Assembly (NCBI RefSeq): GCF_958450345.1
Contig: NC_088780.1
Coordinates: 131,702,226-131,766,225 of the forward strand
Length of the DNA stretch: 64,000 bases
Direction: 5' to 3'
From: Calliphora vicina
Taxonomy: Eukaryota > Arthropoda > Insecta > Diptera > Calliphoridae
The notes under the pieces were generated by a model. That model saw only the letters and a list, made by a program, of their open reading frames with translations, had not been told where the DNA came from and made no database searches. Shown here in pieces: positions 12,301 through 27,300 of this stretch; within the stretch, counting starts at the first letter, position 1, and each line of letters starts with the position of its first letter. The position numbers and the translations under genes were made by a program.

Positions 12301-15300
12301 GCACAGGTTTCCAACAAAAATGACAAACGTAACATTCCTAATCTAACTGGTTCCAAAGGTATAAGTTTTCGTTCCTTTAAGACAACCACCTCTGATTCCC
12401 TGGGTCCATCACACATATCGGATGAACTGCGACGACTGTAGTCAGCTGTTTCTTCTATGCCACCTTGTTTTTTCTTGCCTTTCACTATGCCACCGAAACG
12501 ATTTAGTCTTCTTTCAACTCTACGTTTTGCTCTTTGTATGGATCGACCTATACCATCACTGGATCTACCTCTTTGTATTTTCAAGGAAGGATGCCTTACA
12601 AAAGTTGTGGACATTTCTGGATTTAATGAACCAATTTCCAGGTCAATAGATGAACCTTCTTTGGGAGCTCCTTTGAACCAACGCACTAAACCACTTAAAC
12701 GTCCCAACGAATTACGTTCAGAACTTGAGGTTGAGTCTGATAACAGTTGCCGCTCACTATGTCTGGGCGTTAATGTTGGTCGTACACCGGTAGTACGTCG
12801 TCGGAAATTACTCAATGGCGATTGACTGGTCTTATAATGCTCGTCACATGGCTCAGTTTCTAGAAGACTCTGTTGGCAAGAATAAAATAAATAAGTTAAG
12901 GATTTGGTTAACTCAGTTGGCTGACTTACCACTGCACATGCAGATGAAGTGCTGCGTTTTTTCAAGAGTAAACGTCTTTGCGAACGATTATCATCGTTTT
13001 GTATACTTTGCGCTACATCGGCTTGAGGAATATGTCTAATATTTTGTGAAAAAATGCCTCTAAGTACATAATATGAAAGTTAATTGTAAACTATTATCTA
13101 ACCTTATTACACGAGTTGTTTGTGCTGCTGGACCTTTTTTATGTGGTCGCGGTGTTACTGCCAGAATACCACTTAAAGCCACCAACCGAAATGGTCCACC
13201 ATGTGCTCCTTTCACATATGTAACTAACTGACGTATGTCTCCATATAAGGCCACATTTTCCACTGTCTTCAGATCCTTAGAGGCATTCACGAAACGTGTT
13301 ACCAATGGCTTGAATACGGCTGCTATTACTTGAGCTTCCGGACCACCGCTTAGACCTCCACTGAAATTTGTCGAGTAGCCACCTTGTCCGCCTGATGATG
13401 ATACACCATTGCCAATATCCGAGTTAAGATTTTTAAAGGCACTCGTGCGCTTATGATCTAGTTTTATTGTTTTGTTTGATATTTTTGGGGATTTTTTTTT
13501 GGATTTTTGTTTCAAAAATTTATCAAAACAGACAACAGACAGAGACATAGAGTGTGTAGGTGGTTTCAGAACAAACAGATGCGTAAACGGACAGTGTTTT
13601 TTATATATATAAAAAAGAGTAGGGTCGAAACAAATCAAAAACAAAAGAGGTTTAGAAAAATTATAAAGGAAATATTGCAATTTAACAAAATTACATGCTA
13701 TTTTTATCAGTGTAATATATAAAACTGACAACTGAAAATATTGGAAGCATGGAAGCATGCACGCAAAAATTATATATTGAAACAAGAATTACCGCCATAT
13801 TCATAAAGGCTTTTATAGACGGCAATACTGAGTATTAATACTTTTCATATTTAAAAAATTATTATTAAAATCATCCAGTTTTTCCAGAAATCATTTTGAA
13901 AAATACATTTCATGTTTACACGGCAGTATTTAAAATATTTTTGTATAGATTGTTGATGTTTTTCCGCAAATTTTATTTATTTTTTATATTTTCTTCACGT
14001 TAAGTGTTTGTCTTATTTGTATTTATAAATACCGTTCGTAAATCAAACAAATCATTTGTATTATTTAAAAATCGAATACAATTTTTCTTTAGACTATAGA
14101 ATTATATTATGATACAAAGAATAATAACAAGAAGTGAAACGCTGTCAAAAAAAAACCTAAGTCGGTTGTTATAAAATACCGACTTAGGTTTTGGAATTTT
14201 TTATTAAAATGTTTTAAATGTCAAAAAAATTAAAAAAATATATTTTTCGTTTGAGCAAACTATACAAGTTTCGGTTACATTAATGGTTTAATTGTGTGGT
14301 AAAAAATAAAAGAATATTACGTGTTTGTGAAAGAGTGTGATAGAATTGCAATTTTCAATAAAAAGTTTTGAAGATATTTCTCTCTCTCAAGTGTGTTGAA
14401 TTCACATACTACTCGTATGTTGTAGAAAAAGAGAGAGCCTTCCCTTCTTGTTATTCTTTGTTAAGTTACATAAGTTTTTGACAAATATTAATACTCAGTA
14501 TTGCCGTCTATAAAAGCCTTAAACAGTGTTTAAATTTATTAAATGTTTTGTTTTATATAAATTTAAAAAATTGTTTATGAATATGGGGAGTAATATTTTT
14601 GTTTATTTTTTATTATTATGGTATAATTTTCTCTAAAAAGCTTAAATTTTTTTAAACAAAAATTTGGATTACATGCAAAAATTTTTTAATTATCAAATAT
14701 TTCATAAGAAAGGGCATTATTATATAATGGATTTAGAAATACCAATTAAGAATTTATTCGATATTGTTGTGCACCTACATTAAAAGGCCATGTTTTATGC
14801 TAAACTAATCTAAACAATTCTATCCATTATTATTTCCCTACTTTTTATTAAAATTGGTAGAACAAGAAAAAATACTAAAGTAGATTTAAAATACTTACTT
14901 AGAGGTGAAAGTAAAGAACTTGGATCCACGCAAAATGCACAAAAAGCATGGAAAAAATCCACCAGCTCCTGTAACGCTGCAGTTTTTACCATTTCCTGTA
15001 AATAGCGTTTTGTACGATGACTGGCATGACTCAAAAGACGTGAGAGTATTTTTTGGCATTGATTTCTTAAAAAATCAGCTGGTGCTCCACGTACGCCTGA
15101 AATTTTAATGTTTTCGATTTAAACATTTTAAGGTTATTAAACTGTTTTAATATTTAATAAATCCAATGAATTTTAAGAAAATTTTCATATAAATTTTACC
15201 ACCTTTTTATGGCCAAAATTCATAATTATTTTGCTAAATGCATGTTTTTTTTATTAATGGCCGCAATATCAACATATACACCGGGTCGATTTGTGTGGAG

Positions 15301-18300
15301 GATCAAAAGGTAAAAAATAAATAGCAGAAACGCAATCTACGGAAAATTCTAAGAAAGTTTCCTTAAGAAACCATAGGTCTAAAATCAAATCATATCTTGC
15401 GCATTTCGACTTTTATCCAAGATAGGATTTGATTTTAGACCTATGGTTTCTTGGGGAAAATTTCTTAGAATTTTCCATAGAATGCGTTTCTGCTATACGA
15501 CTTTTCGTGAAAAAAATCGACCCACCCTAATACATACATATATAGCTATCAGTGCTTAGTTAATTATGGAGTAAAAATATATTGTATTTTCTACCCGTAG
15601 ATATTGATTTGAAATTAATGTCAAGTTATCTTTTAGGTAAATTTATCTGCTGGGTATTTTATACCGTAGATATATATATATTTTGAAGTTACGGGCATTA
15701 ATATAAAAAATACTAACAAATTAAACAAATCTTTTAACATTTTTTACTATATGGCGAGAGAAACATAGCGTATCTGACAAAGTGGCCACTTTAATTATTA
15801 CCACAACAATATGTGAAACATCCTTAGTGGAATGGCTTTTAAATATTTTAGTCAGTCTTTAGTTACATTGTTTTGTTAAATAAATTAAAAAACTTTATGC
15901 TTAAAAACCTACCATCATTACAGCCATTTGGACATCCTAGTACTTGCAAAGCTCTTTTAATAATGCCCATAGAAATTTCATGAGCATGTTCACCCAATTT
16001 TAAAACACCCATTTCCAGCAAGAGCTCACAAATATTTAAGCCAGCTTCTAAAACTCTCAGAGAAACCACTGTCAAGTCTCTTTTAAATACATTCAATACC
16101 GCTAGCAATACAATTTCATAATCTATGCCACCATCCCTTGTAATATAAAAGGATGAACCGGGAGCTTCTGATTCATCGACTCCTGTATAATCGATGTGAG
16201 AGTCAGTATGGGATCGCAGCATTTGACCGCGTATGCGTGAACCAATACTACAAGTACCGGCTACGCCGGCCATACTGCCATTGATTCCGTTACCTCCTAA
16301 ACCACCAATACTGCCACCATTGCTTAATGCATCCAATTGGGAATCAATAGAACCCTTAGAAAAAATTAAAAGCTTAAATATTCTATTGTATATAAAAAGT
16401 CTTGCCTTGTACGCTTACCTGTCTCTTCAAATAATCCGGAGAGGGGGTTGGTGTATGTTCCGTAACTGTTATTATAGGATTTCTGGGATAAAATGCTGTT
16501 CGTTGACCGGACGACTGTGAAGACCTCATAACCTTGGGCGGTTCTACATATCTATAAAATCTTTAATATATCAATATTCCGTAAGGGGAATATAGATAGA
16601 AAATTAGTTAAAAATGACATGATGGTGCACAATGATATATTTTTTTAATTTTGCTGTAATTTAAAGCTTTAGTTAAGAAGTTACAGAAAAGCGAGTGATT
16701 ATTGTTTTTATTATTATATTTTTTTTTATAAATTTGAAATGATAGAGGGATGTTAAGCATAATAAAGGAAGGGAGTGCAAATATGAAAGCGAAAATTTTA
16801 ATAAATATTATAAGAATGTATTATGTAGATATATAGTTGTAGTACTTATGTATATGTATTTAAATATATATTTTTTGCATTGCATTAACTACTTGTTTCA
16901 AATGATGAACAGTAAAATCTGATTTTCGAATTCATTAACCAATTTATTGGTTAGTTTTTCCAACAAACAGTTTTTACTGTTCGTCTTTTATTTATATTGT
17001 ATAAGTATACAATTAAGTGTTCAGTTAGTTAGATAGTTAGCTGTAGTGTTTAGATTTATTTATTATAGACAATTGCTGTGTTAATTTGAATAAATTTTCA
17101 ACATTTAGAAATTTGAAGAACACAACTCACCCGCTATCAAGTAGACAGCTGGTATTTTTTTAGGCATTATAGTAAGAGAGAATTTTAAAAGATAATAGCG
17201 TAGTTTTAGAAATACAAATCTAAGTTTAGTTTGCATAGTTACTGTTAGTATATTGTGTAGTGTTGTGTTTGAGAAAGTGTCTGATAGTATTGTTCAATAA
17301 ATAGTTCAAAATAAGGCTTTTTTTATTTGCAAATCTGCAGCAACATAACATGAAAAGTGGTAAAATAAAGCTCATCTGAATCTTGAATAGTTACATTAAA
17401 CATTATATGAATGATTTGTTCTAGGCTAGAATATTTAATATCGTAATAGTAAACCGGTCAATTGATTTTTATGGAATATATTTAATATTTTGGAATTAAC
17501 GGTTTTTTAATTTTTGGTTAAAAATTATAAAATTTTTATTTAATTTATTTTTTTTTTCAAATTTGTTTAATAATATATCTGTAAATATATAAATTATCGA
17601 TATGTTCCCCATGTTCGGTCCACGGATACTTTAATGAAACATTAAAATTAAAGATTTTTTTTTCCAAAAAGTGTGTAACTTAAAGCATATTAGGAGACAT
17701 TTGGAAGGTCATCTTAAAACATGTTTTCAGGTGCCTTTCTTAAGTAGTTCTCCAATTTGAAGATTTTTAATAATATTGAAAAGTATTGTTGTATCTATAA
17801 TCGAAAGAACTCTTTTCCGATTATAATTAAATTTTACATGTCCAATTTCAGACAGTTTTACCTTTTCTCTTTTGTAAACTCAATTCCTATTATCATATTA
17901 TAACTACGAGATTTGACTGCTTCCTAATTAATAAATTACGAAATAAAATTGTAATCAATTTGACAGTATCATTAATTTATGGAAAAAAACTGAAATTTTG
18001 GTGAGACATTCGTTTGTATTTGTAATATACATACATATGTATGAAAAACAAATTTTTGAGCAGCATTTCTAAATAATATTTAATATAGGGCCATTATTAC
18101 AACTAGCCTTTATGTTCGTAATAGTAAAAATTAACTTTAAGGGTACCTTTTTCTATTGCTTAAAGTTACCTTTTACTATTACGAACATTAAAAGTAATAA
18201 ACTGTCATTCATGTTTATAAATCTTGTCATCTAAGAGTACACATAAGTTTTTGATGGGATGGCATTCTGCAAAATATACAATTCATACCTTGTTTATTAA

Positions 18301-21300
18301 CCCATTAGGCTGCATACATTTTATTTCTCGTCCATCTTCCAAACGGTTTTTTTTACTAAAACCTCTTAAATAATTTGGAGAATATTTCAGAATACATTTT
18401 GATTAAAAAGGCAATAGTATCAGAAACATGACCATTCCACTACATCTTCACAACCGTAAATATTTATTATTATGACTAATTCATAATATCTGACCTAATA
18501 CAAAGTTCAGACGTTAAAAGATCATGTTTAAGACATTAGTTTTTCAATAGTATTGAAGGAATCGACCTTAAGATCATTGTAAATACCGGAAGCATGGAGA
18601 TGAATTCGATCTTCTTAACGTTATGTTATGACGTTTTCTTTTCTGACACAAAATGTTGCCAACTTATTTTGTACCATTTATTAAAGGTTACCCATACCGA
18701 CACAATTTATGTTCCCATGAAATACCCATTTCCCTCGAAGGGAAAATTGCTATCGTGATATTCTCATGCACTTTTCATTCACAATAGTTGATTTTGTTCG
18801 CTACAGCTGTTTATTGTTTACAAAAGACATATAAGGCCAACTTCCGAAAATCACTCAAAAATATAAATTATTGAAATTTTAAAAGAAAAATGTTTTTGCT
18901 CTTTTACAACCATACTTTCTTACTTGTTAAATTTATTACAGGTTAATAAAACAAATTTTGTATGGAAATTCTGTTTTATAAACCTTTTATAAAAATAAAA
19001 ATTGATTATGAATAAGGGGGTAAAACTATACGTTTTGCTTCCATTGTAACACTTTTAATAAAAAAAAATACAAAAACTATTTCATTAACACAATCAAAGT
19101 GGTGCCTTTCTAATTCTTTGATAAAATTTAGGGTGAAACATGTAGGATATTTTCGGGCTTTTAGGGCAACATTATTTGAAAAGAACACGTTATACGCTTT
19201 CCAAAACCTCTCTTCATCACCATAATTTATATAATTTTTAAGTGTTTTCATACAACAACATCAGAATGCATTCCCACCCGCAATTTCTCGGTTCAAACTC
19301 TTCTTAATTTTTAGCATACTGATCGATTTTTTTTTCTCAATTTTCTTCAAATCATTTAGTATCATATTTCTAAAAATTATATTTCTTAATCGATGATATT
19401 TTTTTGTTGACTATTTGTTTTTCTATTTCAACAACTAGGATCCAAAAATTATATTATAAAATAAGTGATTTACGTATTTTCTTTACTGCTTACAAACGAA
19501 TGTCTATATACAGGTAGGCCTCCATTTACGCGGTTTGTTGGGCCCAAAAAAATAGCGTGTAAATCAAATTCTCGTAAAATGAGGTTCTAATTTAGAACGA
19601 AATGCTTCTGTGGGGCCAATGATTTTTTATTTCGCGAAAAACAATACATCAGTCACATAACAAAAAAGAAATTGGGACCTAAAAATCGCGTTAAATAAAA
19701 AGCGGACGTAACTACACACAAATTCAAAATCGAGTTTTTGATTGATTGAACAATTGTCAAGAATACTCTATTATTATGGATTTTATAACGTACCCTGTAA
19801 AAACAATAAAAATGTGGTTACGTCCGTTTGTATTTAAGGCGACGATATATACTTTAAGTAAACATATTTTATTTGTACTTTTAAAAACTTACTTAAAACA
19901 AAAGTAACGTAAAACAACTGAACTAAAAAAATTATTTCTTATCGAAAATTATGGAGAAAATATCAATTAAAAAACATCCCAGCAAAAACTTTACTTACTT
20001 AGTATAAGCCAGCAAGTAACATTGGAGCCAAGGCATAACTACTTATTATTTGACTGAAACACTACTTATCTTTGTTCGAGATTTTTAAAAAATTCATGGG
20101 TCAAGCTTACAAATGTACTTACAATCAGTTGAGAAATAAGTAGTAAATTCACAACAAGAATATGTAGCTAAAAAAAACACAAAAAATATTGCCTTGTGTG
20201 GGAATCGAACAGTCACATTATTTGCTTATATTTGATAGTCAAGCTGATAACTCACTGCTCCATGTACGAGTTATTTTATTGTAAGTTAACAATAGTTTTA
20301 ACATCAACATATAAATGAATATGATATGAACAAAAAAATTAATGGCTTTGACAGGTGGCGAACCACTAACCTCCCGTTTTCCAGTCAAACACACTGGATA
20401 GCTGTGCTAAATGCAAAAGTTCATTACCAGCCTGTATAAAAATAAGTACTTATTCTAGTAAATAAAATAATGTGCTGGGTAACCACCACTCCTTACAAAA
20501 GAATGCATGAAATAACTAGTTGTCATTACAAAAATTCACAAAATTTTTGCTGGGAATATATTCTAATACATAAAAAAGATCAAAACATAACAAAAAATTC
20601 ATAAAAATTAACGTTTCAAAAAGTTTTCAAAAAAGAATCCGCGTTATATAAAAATCGTGTAAAAAAAGTCGCGTATTTGAAAAAATGGTTGCTAATTTGA
20701 GTTCGCGTTATATCGAATTCGCGTAAATAAAGTACTGTGTAAATGGAGGATTGCCTGTATGTATATTTTCTATAAAAGTATAATCAAATCATAGTAATGA
20801 ACAAATTGGAACAATTTTATAAACATATTTTATGTGCGTACAAACGAGAGTCTATCCATATTATGTTCCTAACACATTTGAAGAACAAATCCAACTTTTA
20901 TTCATTCAAAAATTTAAATAATAATTGAAAAAAAAAATCATAAAAATATTGTACTTTTTAGCTAATGTATAGTTTTCTGAACTAAAGTTTAGATTGTTTT
21001 GTGTATATAATAGAAAACGAATTGAAGGAATTTATAGTAATTCCAATATGCATACCTTAAACTAGGCATAGATTTGCCCTTTATTAAATTACTGGCTGGT
21101 TCTCGTGTTATCATAGAAGCTGAACGTGATAACTTCTTCTCACCAGTATCCAAACTACGATGCAATTCCTAGTGACAGTAAAGTAAATATTAGTCTCTAT
21201 TAATCTATATTAAAAGAGGTATTCAATTTAAGTTGCAAAAAGCTTTGCCAACATTTTAGGTTAATATTTGTGTATATAAAGTGGCGTAATAAGCATTTGC

Positions 21301-24300
21301 ATCTCAACACAAATACTTCTAATAATTAAAACATTCAACATTTAATATTGATACATATTGATATAAGTTGTATTAAACACTGAACAAGAAACATATGCAA
21401 CTTTTACAAGTAAAATGATATGATTGATTTCTTAAAATACTGATATTGAGATTATATGTTCGTTTAAGTACGATATATAGTTGATAGTGATTAGTGAAGG
21501 AATTTTTAAACAATTTATATAATTCAATATAGGTGTGAAAGAACAATTATCACAATCATTAATAAAAAAAACACAAGTGTAAAGCTAAAACACTTAGAGG
21601 TTTTTTTGTTTTAGAAAAACAATCTTACTGCATGTTGCAGTGGTCTCTTGCCGTTAGCTGAAACTGTATCTAGCCCTACTTTTTCCAAATTTTTCTCCGA
21701 TTTCGAAAACATTTTCGTCTCAACAAATGCCCTCAGGTCGGACATTTTAACACGTTTCTTCTTTTCGCTGCCACGTCTTTCGGCCGTAGGACTGGATTCT
21801 TCTAAAACAGAATTGATATTAATATTTTTAAAGCACCAATTAGTATAAATATACATATATAAAACCTTTAAAACTTACCTACTAAACAGGTTGTTATGGA
21901 TGGTTCTGGTATTTCGATGTAGTCTTTGTTTATAGAACTACTGGGACTGTCTCGATTGTTGCTGTTGGGTCCTTGATACAAAGATATTTCTATTTGTGGT
22001 ATAGGCAATGAATTTGAGCGCTTTCGTGGCTGATTTATTGTAATTGATGATTCTTCACCAATTTCACTTAATCTGAAAGTAATTAAGTGTATATTTAAAA
22101 TTTTTTCATTCTAAAATAATTTTTAATCAGAATTAATATTAAGAATCACTTTAACAAGTAATTCTTACTTGGAACCTTCTGAATCTTATAAATTATTCTT
22201 GTGGGAAATATTTTGCTATTCTAATTTTATTTCTTTAGGATATTTATTCTTCTATTAACCTCTTATGACCTGAACATGAAGCGATTGATATAGTCGACTT
22301 TTTATTCTAACTTCTGGAGTACAAATAAATTACTCCTCTGTCTTATTTTAGCAATCCAGAATATATATACTTTATGGGGTCGCAAATTATAAATGTAGGA
22401 ATAGCAAACTTATACCCAAGTCTGTTATTCCGTTTGTTATTTCCGCATTTATAATTTGCAACTCCATAAAGTATATATATTCTAGATTGCTATAGATTGC
22501 GAATTCTATATCATCCTGCTTTTGTCGGATTTACTTGTTTTATTAAACTTTTCATTTGATGTAATAAAAAAAGGTAGTCAAAATAATAATGTGGAAAATT
22601 ACTTCTTTAAAAGTTCGCTTAATTTTAATCAATTTAAAAAATACAAATCGTTTAAATGTAGAATGTAGTTTTTTACGGAATTAAATTTTTTTTACCGAAT
22701 AATTCAATCTATCAAATTGGAAAGAAAGAAACATGTTTCCAAATGTGATGACAGTGTCTTCTATTGATGTTTTTAAAAGCCCAATAGCCTCTAGTAAGTA
22801 ACACGGGTATCGGAAGCGTCATAAAGATAACGATACTTTCTACGCCTTAAGAAGGTTATGTGCACCGACGGTCTCAAGTAGTTAGTCCTCAATCATGTGT
22901 TACCCACATAAACCTAAGTCTTTTGTCAAAAACCTAACTCTTGCAACAACAAAATAAATTTTAGTCAATGTATTTTGGTTTTGTATCAGACATATTTTTT
23001 GTTTTATAAAACGAAGTGACTAGTCTCTATGTCCTCAATTTTTACACAAGACAGTTAGTTGTGAATTTTTGCTAATCGTATAATTTAGTTCTTTTCCGAA
23101 ACTTTATACAAATAATAAACACCATCAGTTTAGATACTTCAATATTAATAAAAAAAAACTAGACTTTTAAAAGTAGCATACCTATTATACAAATACTGTA
23201 GACTCCAAAAAATACCCTCCTCCTGCCAATGTGATATAAAAAGACAACGCATAACGGCCACATCTAGAAATGTTGCTGCTGATACGTCGGCCTTAACACT
23301 TTCCGATCTATTTGAATCGGTTTCTCTTTCCATTGAAGCGCTACGTTTTTCTTTCATCGAAGCGCCTCTCATCAATTCTTGCTGTTCGAATTCAAATTTC
23401 GTTGAAGGCTTATCCTTGTCTCGAGAGTGAATCGATTGATGACTGCCACGACGACTCTGAGGTTGTTGTTGGGTCAATAGACTGGCATCGGCCTAGTAGA
23501 GCAAATGTTAAAGAAATGTTGAGTGTTAACTTAAGTATGCAAAATTAAAAAAAAATTGTGGCAAACAATTACAGTAAAAAATGAATTGTCCATTAAATGG
23601 GAAGCAGAAGGTAAACGAAAAATAACAACACGTTCATCTTCAACACTGGAAGCTTCTTCGGGTATAGTTTCGGGAAAGGCAAATTCCTTGGGCGATGAAA
23701 CCCAAGAGCTCTAAAACATTTATCAAGGTTTAAAAAAAAAATCATAAATAACAACACTCATTAAAAAAACACTAAATACGATTATGAATATACATAAATA
23801 TAAAAAGTAATTGGCTTAAAACAAAGTCACAACTTACCTCTTCGTCTTGGCGGGTGGTGTGATCAGAAATGCCACTTTGAGGAGAATCCGCTTTGGGCGA
23901 CATGGCATCAAGGCTAAGTGATTGTTTGCCTGTTAGAGTTATGTTAAATTATTTAGAGCAATTAAAATATATAAACTATATTTACAACTTACGCCCTGAA
24001 AACACATCTGTTGATCCTTTTGGAGTGGGAGCGCATAATAAGTTTCTGGCTTTGGGTTTGACGGGGGCTGTAAAACAGGGTGCTCCTGGTGCTCTATTAT
24101 CCCACATTCCTTGCCACAATTTTATACCATTTTCTAAACGGAAATTTTGAAAATCCGATTCTTTCAAATGGTGTATTATTGGGGCAAACAAGTAAACAAA
24201 TAACTTAAACATACAAAAAAACAAATATTTATATTTTTTATCATCATTCAATAATTGAAATATTATTTAAATATAACTCACAGTTATTGTGGGCACCGAA

Positions 24301-27300
24301 AATAAATACTGGTCCATTGATTTTCCCTTTGATTCAGCATCAATCATTAGTTCATCCCTACCATCATCATCGGCACATTCCTCGGCCGCATACAATATAA
24401 TCCACTGCATTGTATACAATAGTTTTGTTTCAACCTGACCTATGGCTTGCATATCCTTAACACGACTATGCAATAAAGCCGCCACACAGTGCATTACATG
24501 TGGCAGGGCAGCTTGTAACAAACGCCATCTTGGAATGGCGCCCAAGGCTTTAGTCAATGGTGGGGATAAACCAAATTGTATATTTTGGACCAGAACTTTT
24601 TCAAACGACTAAAATTCATAATACAAACAATATAATTTATGGTAAAATTATTCATGATATTTCCATTAATATTAATTAGTTTAGTTACCTTGCAGGCTTC
24701 CTTAGATTCCTTTATTGTGCATAATGACGTATTTGAAATTTTGATTAGTTAGTTATTTATTTTGATATATGATATATAATATAATTATGTAAGTAGGTAA
24801 TGGTTAAGGTTTATTAATATAGGATATTCTAAATACAAAACACAAATTTGAAATATTAAAAATCTATTTAAACATCAAACATAAAATAAGCAAATTATTT
24901 TACATTATTTAACATCTACTAAAAATAGTAATTACTTAATTATTTACAATAAATTATAATTAAACAATATGCAATTAGTAACATTTTAGTTTTGAGAGTG
25001 TTAATTAGGTACGATACAGGTTTACAAAAAAAAAGAAAGAAAATATGTCAAATAGGCACAATACAGATTTAATACATTTTACCAAACATTTATTTTCTAT
25101 ATTTTTCCAATATCCACTGATTACTTAATGTATTTTGTATTTGTGAAGATTGTAGCAAAGTATGTAATGTATCCTAAATGGTTTAGTAGCAATTAATATG
25201 CTGTGGGAATGTTATTATTTATTTTGTTTACTTAAGAACTTTAGCCACAAATATAGTTGACTATCGCTTTTAGTCTCTCAAATATCCTCAATAAAATAAG
25301 AAATGACAACATTCGTTTAGAAATTTGAATGCGGAATATAATAATATGTATACAAATTGTCATAAATGACTTTATGTCCGCTACTGGAGATAGTGGAGGC
25401 CAAAGGCCATAATTATTAATCCTACGAGTTTAAGATTTGTTACATTTTAATAATAACATTTTCTAAATTTTGCCGGTGAGGTTATATAATAAATTTATAC
25501 GATGCTCCAATACGTCAATGGTGTTAGATAATACTGACCTTGATAATCGCATTCGTGTTCTGTACGCTGAAGCTCCTAAATGGACTCAAAAGCATTGGCC
25601 CATATATAAGAGTTAGTTATATTACATTTTGGTTTAAGATTAATGCTGATTTCTTTTCTATAAAAAATGTTGCCCTTTTTCGGAACCGTTTTTTCAAAAT
25701 TGTTTTTTGCTACTATATGTAATAGCTATTGCTATTACATTCGTAAACATTTTTCGAAATAAATCAATATTTAAATTATTTTTTCGATCAACTTGGAAAC
25801 ATTCTTTATTCCTATGAATCATTCGTTTGGGCTTTCGGCACTAAGCGAACCTCTCAAGTTCAATAATTCCAATTGCACCTATCAGGTTTAGGTTGGATCC
25901 ACGGGAATTAGCTATCGAAAGCACAGTTAGGGTTGTATGTATATATAAATGGGGGATTTCATGACAAGTGAACAAATTTTTAAAACTGATGTCTTCCGAC
26001 ACAGTTTTTCAACAAGATCGGTCAAAAACTCTCTGAGTTAGAGGGGATCAAAATTTGAATTTTTGGCCAAACAGGTGTTTTTTCTCATCCATGTAACTTA
26101 TTATTTACCAAAATTTGTTCCAAATAGTTTAGCTATTTCCAATCTTTCGAAAAATAACAAATTTATAAAAAAAATTAAAATTTTAGATTTTTTTTACTTT
26201 TTTTCTGAAAAGAAAGCTTAGGTCTTTTCCTTGAAGAGCTTTTTGGTCGCTTAGTGGGATACGAGTGGGATATCTAACAAAACAAATATTTTGTAACTCA
26301 AGACATAATTTTTTTTTACTTTTTTTTTTTGCATAATCCAAAAGTTTGTTGACTTATTCTTTCAAAATAGAGCTTAGGTCTTTCCTTTTAACCCCTTGTG
26401 GACCAAGACCTTAAATCGTTGAAAAAGTTTTATTTTTTTTATGAAATATTGAAAATAAGGACTTCAGAAAGTTATTTACAAAATTTTAACTTTGTGGAGT
26501 ACCTGCAAGGAAACGAACCGCTGGGTCCGCATCAGCCAAAAGATAAAAAAAAACTCATAGAAACAGTATTTTTTATCATTACAACATAAATCAACACCAC
26601 AATGAGAACATGAAATAATTCACCGTTATTCTGGAAAGCGAGTTTGCCAATAGGCAAATTATTCCAAAGATGATAGTGTACTTCAAAGTACTTGTGGGCA
26701 AAACGGGTCAAAATATGTTTTGTTTCCATTTTGTAAGCTTATTATTGTTGTGGTACTTATAAGTACCGTCGGTCGACAAAGGTTTAATAGCCTTTTTGTC
26801 GCTGAGTGGGATGCGAGTGGGATATCTATCAAAATATACGTTTTAACTCAAAAATTGTATGTAAAATTTCATTCCGATCGGAAGACATCGGTTTTAAAAA
26901 TTTATTCACTTGACATTTGTTCATTTGACTTTGCTAATAAAAATTGGTGGGACAAACTTTGTGAAATTTTTCAATACTTCTGATAGGGAAAAACTCTCTC
27001 TCTATTCAGGCAATAAACCGTGTTTGTAATTGTATATAGTCCTGTGGGTGTGCCCGAAAACCGTATTTAGAAAAAAACTCTTAATAACTCATATAACAAT
27101 ATTGCTCCTTCATATCTTTGTGCTAAACAAATGTGAAAAGGGAAAAAACTCAACTTTAGGAAACCATAACTAATAATGATATACCTCTGCAATTTTGTTG
27201 TTAGAATTGTCATTGACACAAAAATTGCTATTTTGTTAAAATCATAAACACTTTAGAAATAATGATCAATTTAGATCGGTTTCATAGATTTTAAAAGAAA

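Larger units (their letters stand above)
16552..21055. other. unc80 intron 9 (4.5 kb)
   Basis: The longest unc80 intron. It carries the candidate 18-nt microexon at 17131-17148, a small palindrome at 18112-18188 and a pogo-like element at 19511-20757. The remainder is AT-rich with no supported gene. Confidence 0.7.

Noticed and set aside
12422..12825. Plus-strand frames of 75 and 122 codons
   Set aside because: Antisense shadows of unc80 exon 15.
13458..13785. N-terminal extension MFQYIIFACML... joined to unc80 exon 13
   Set aside because: It is intron sequence; the CTAG acceptor at 13458-13459 gives the right phase with exon 12.
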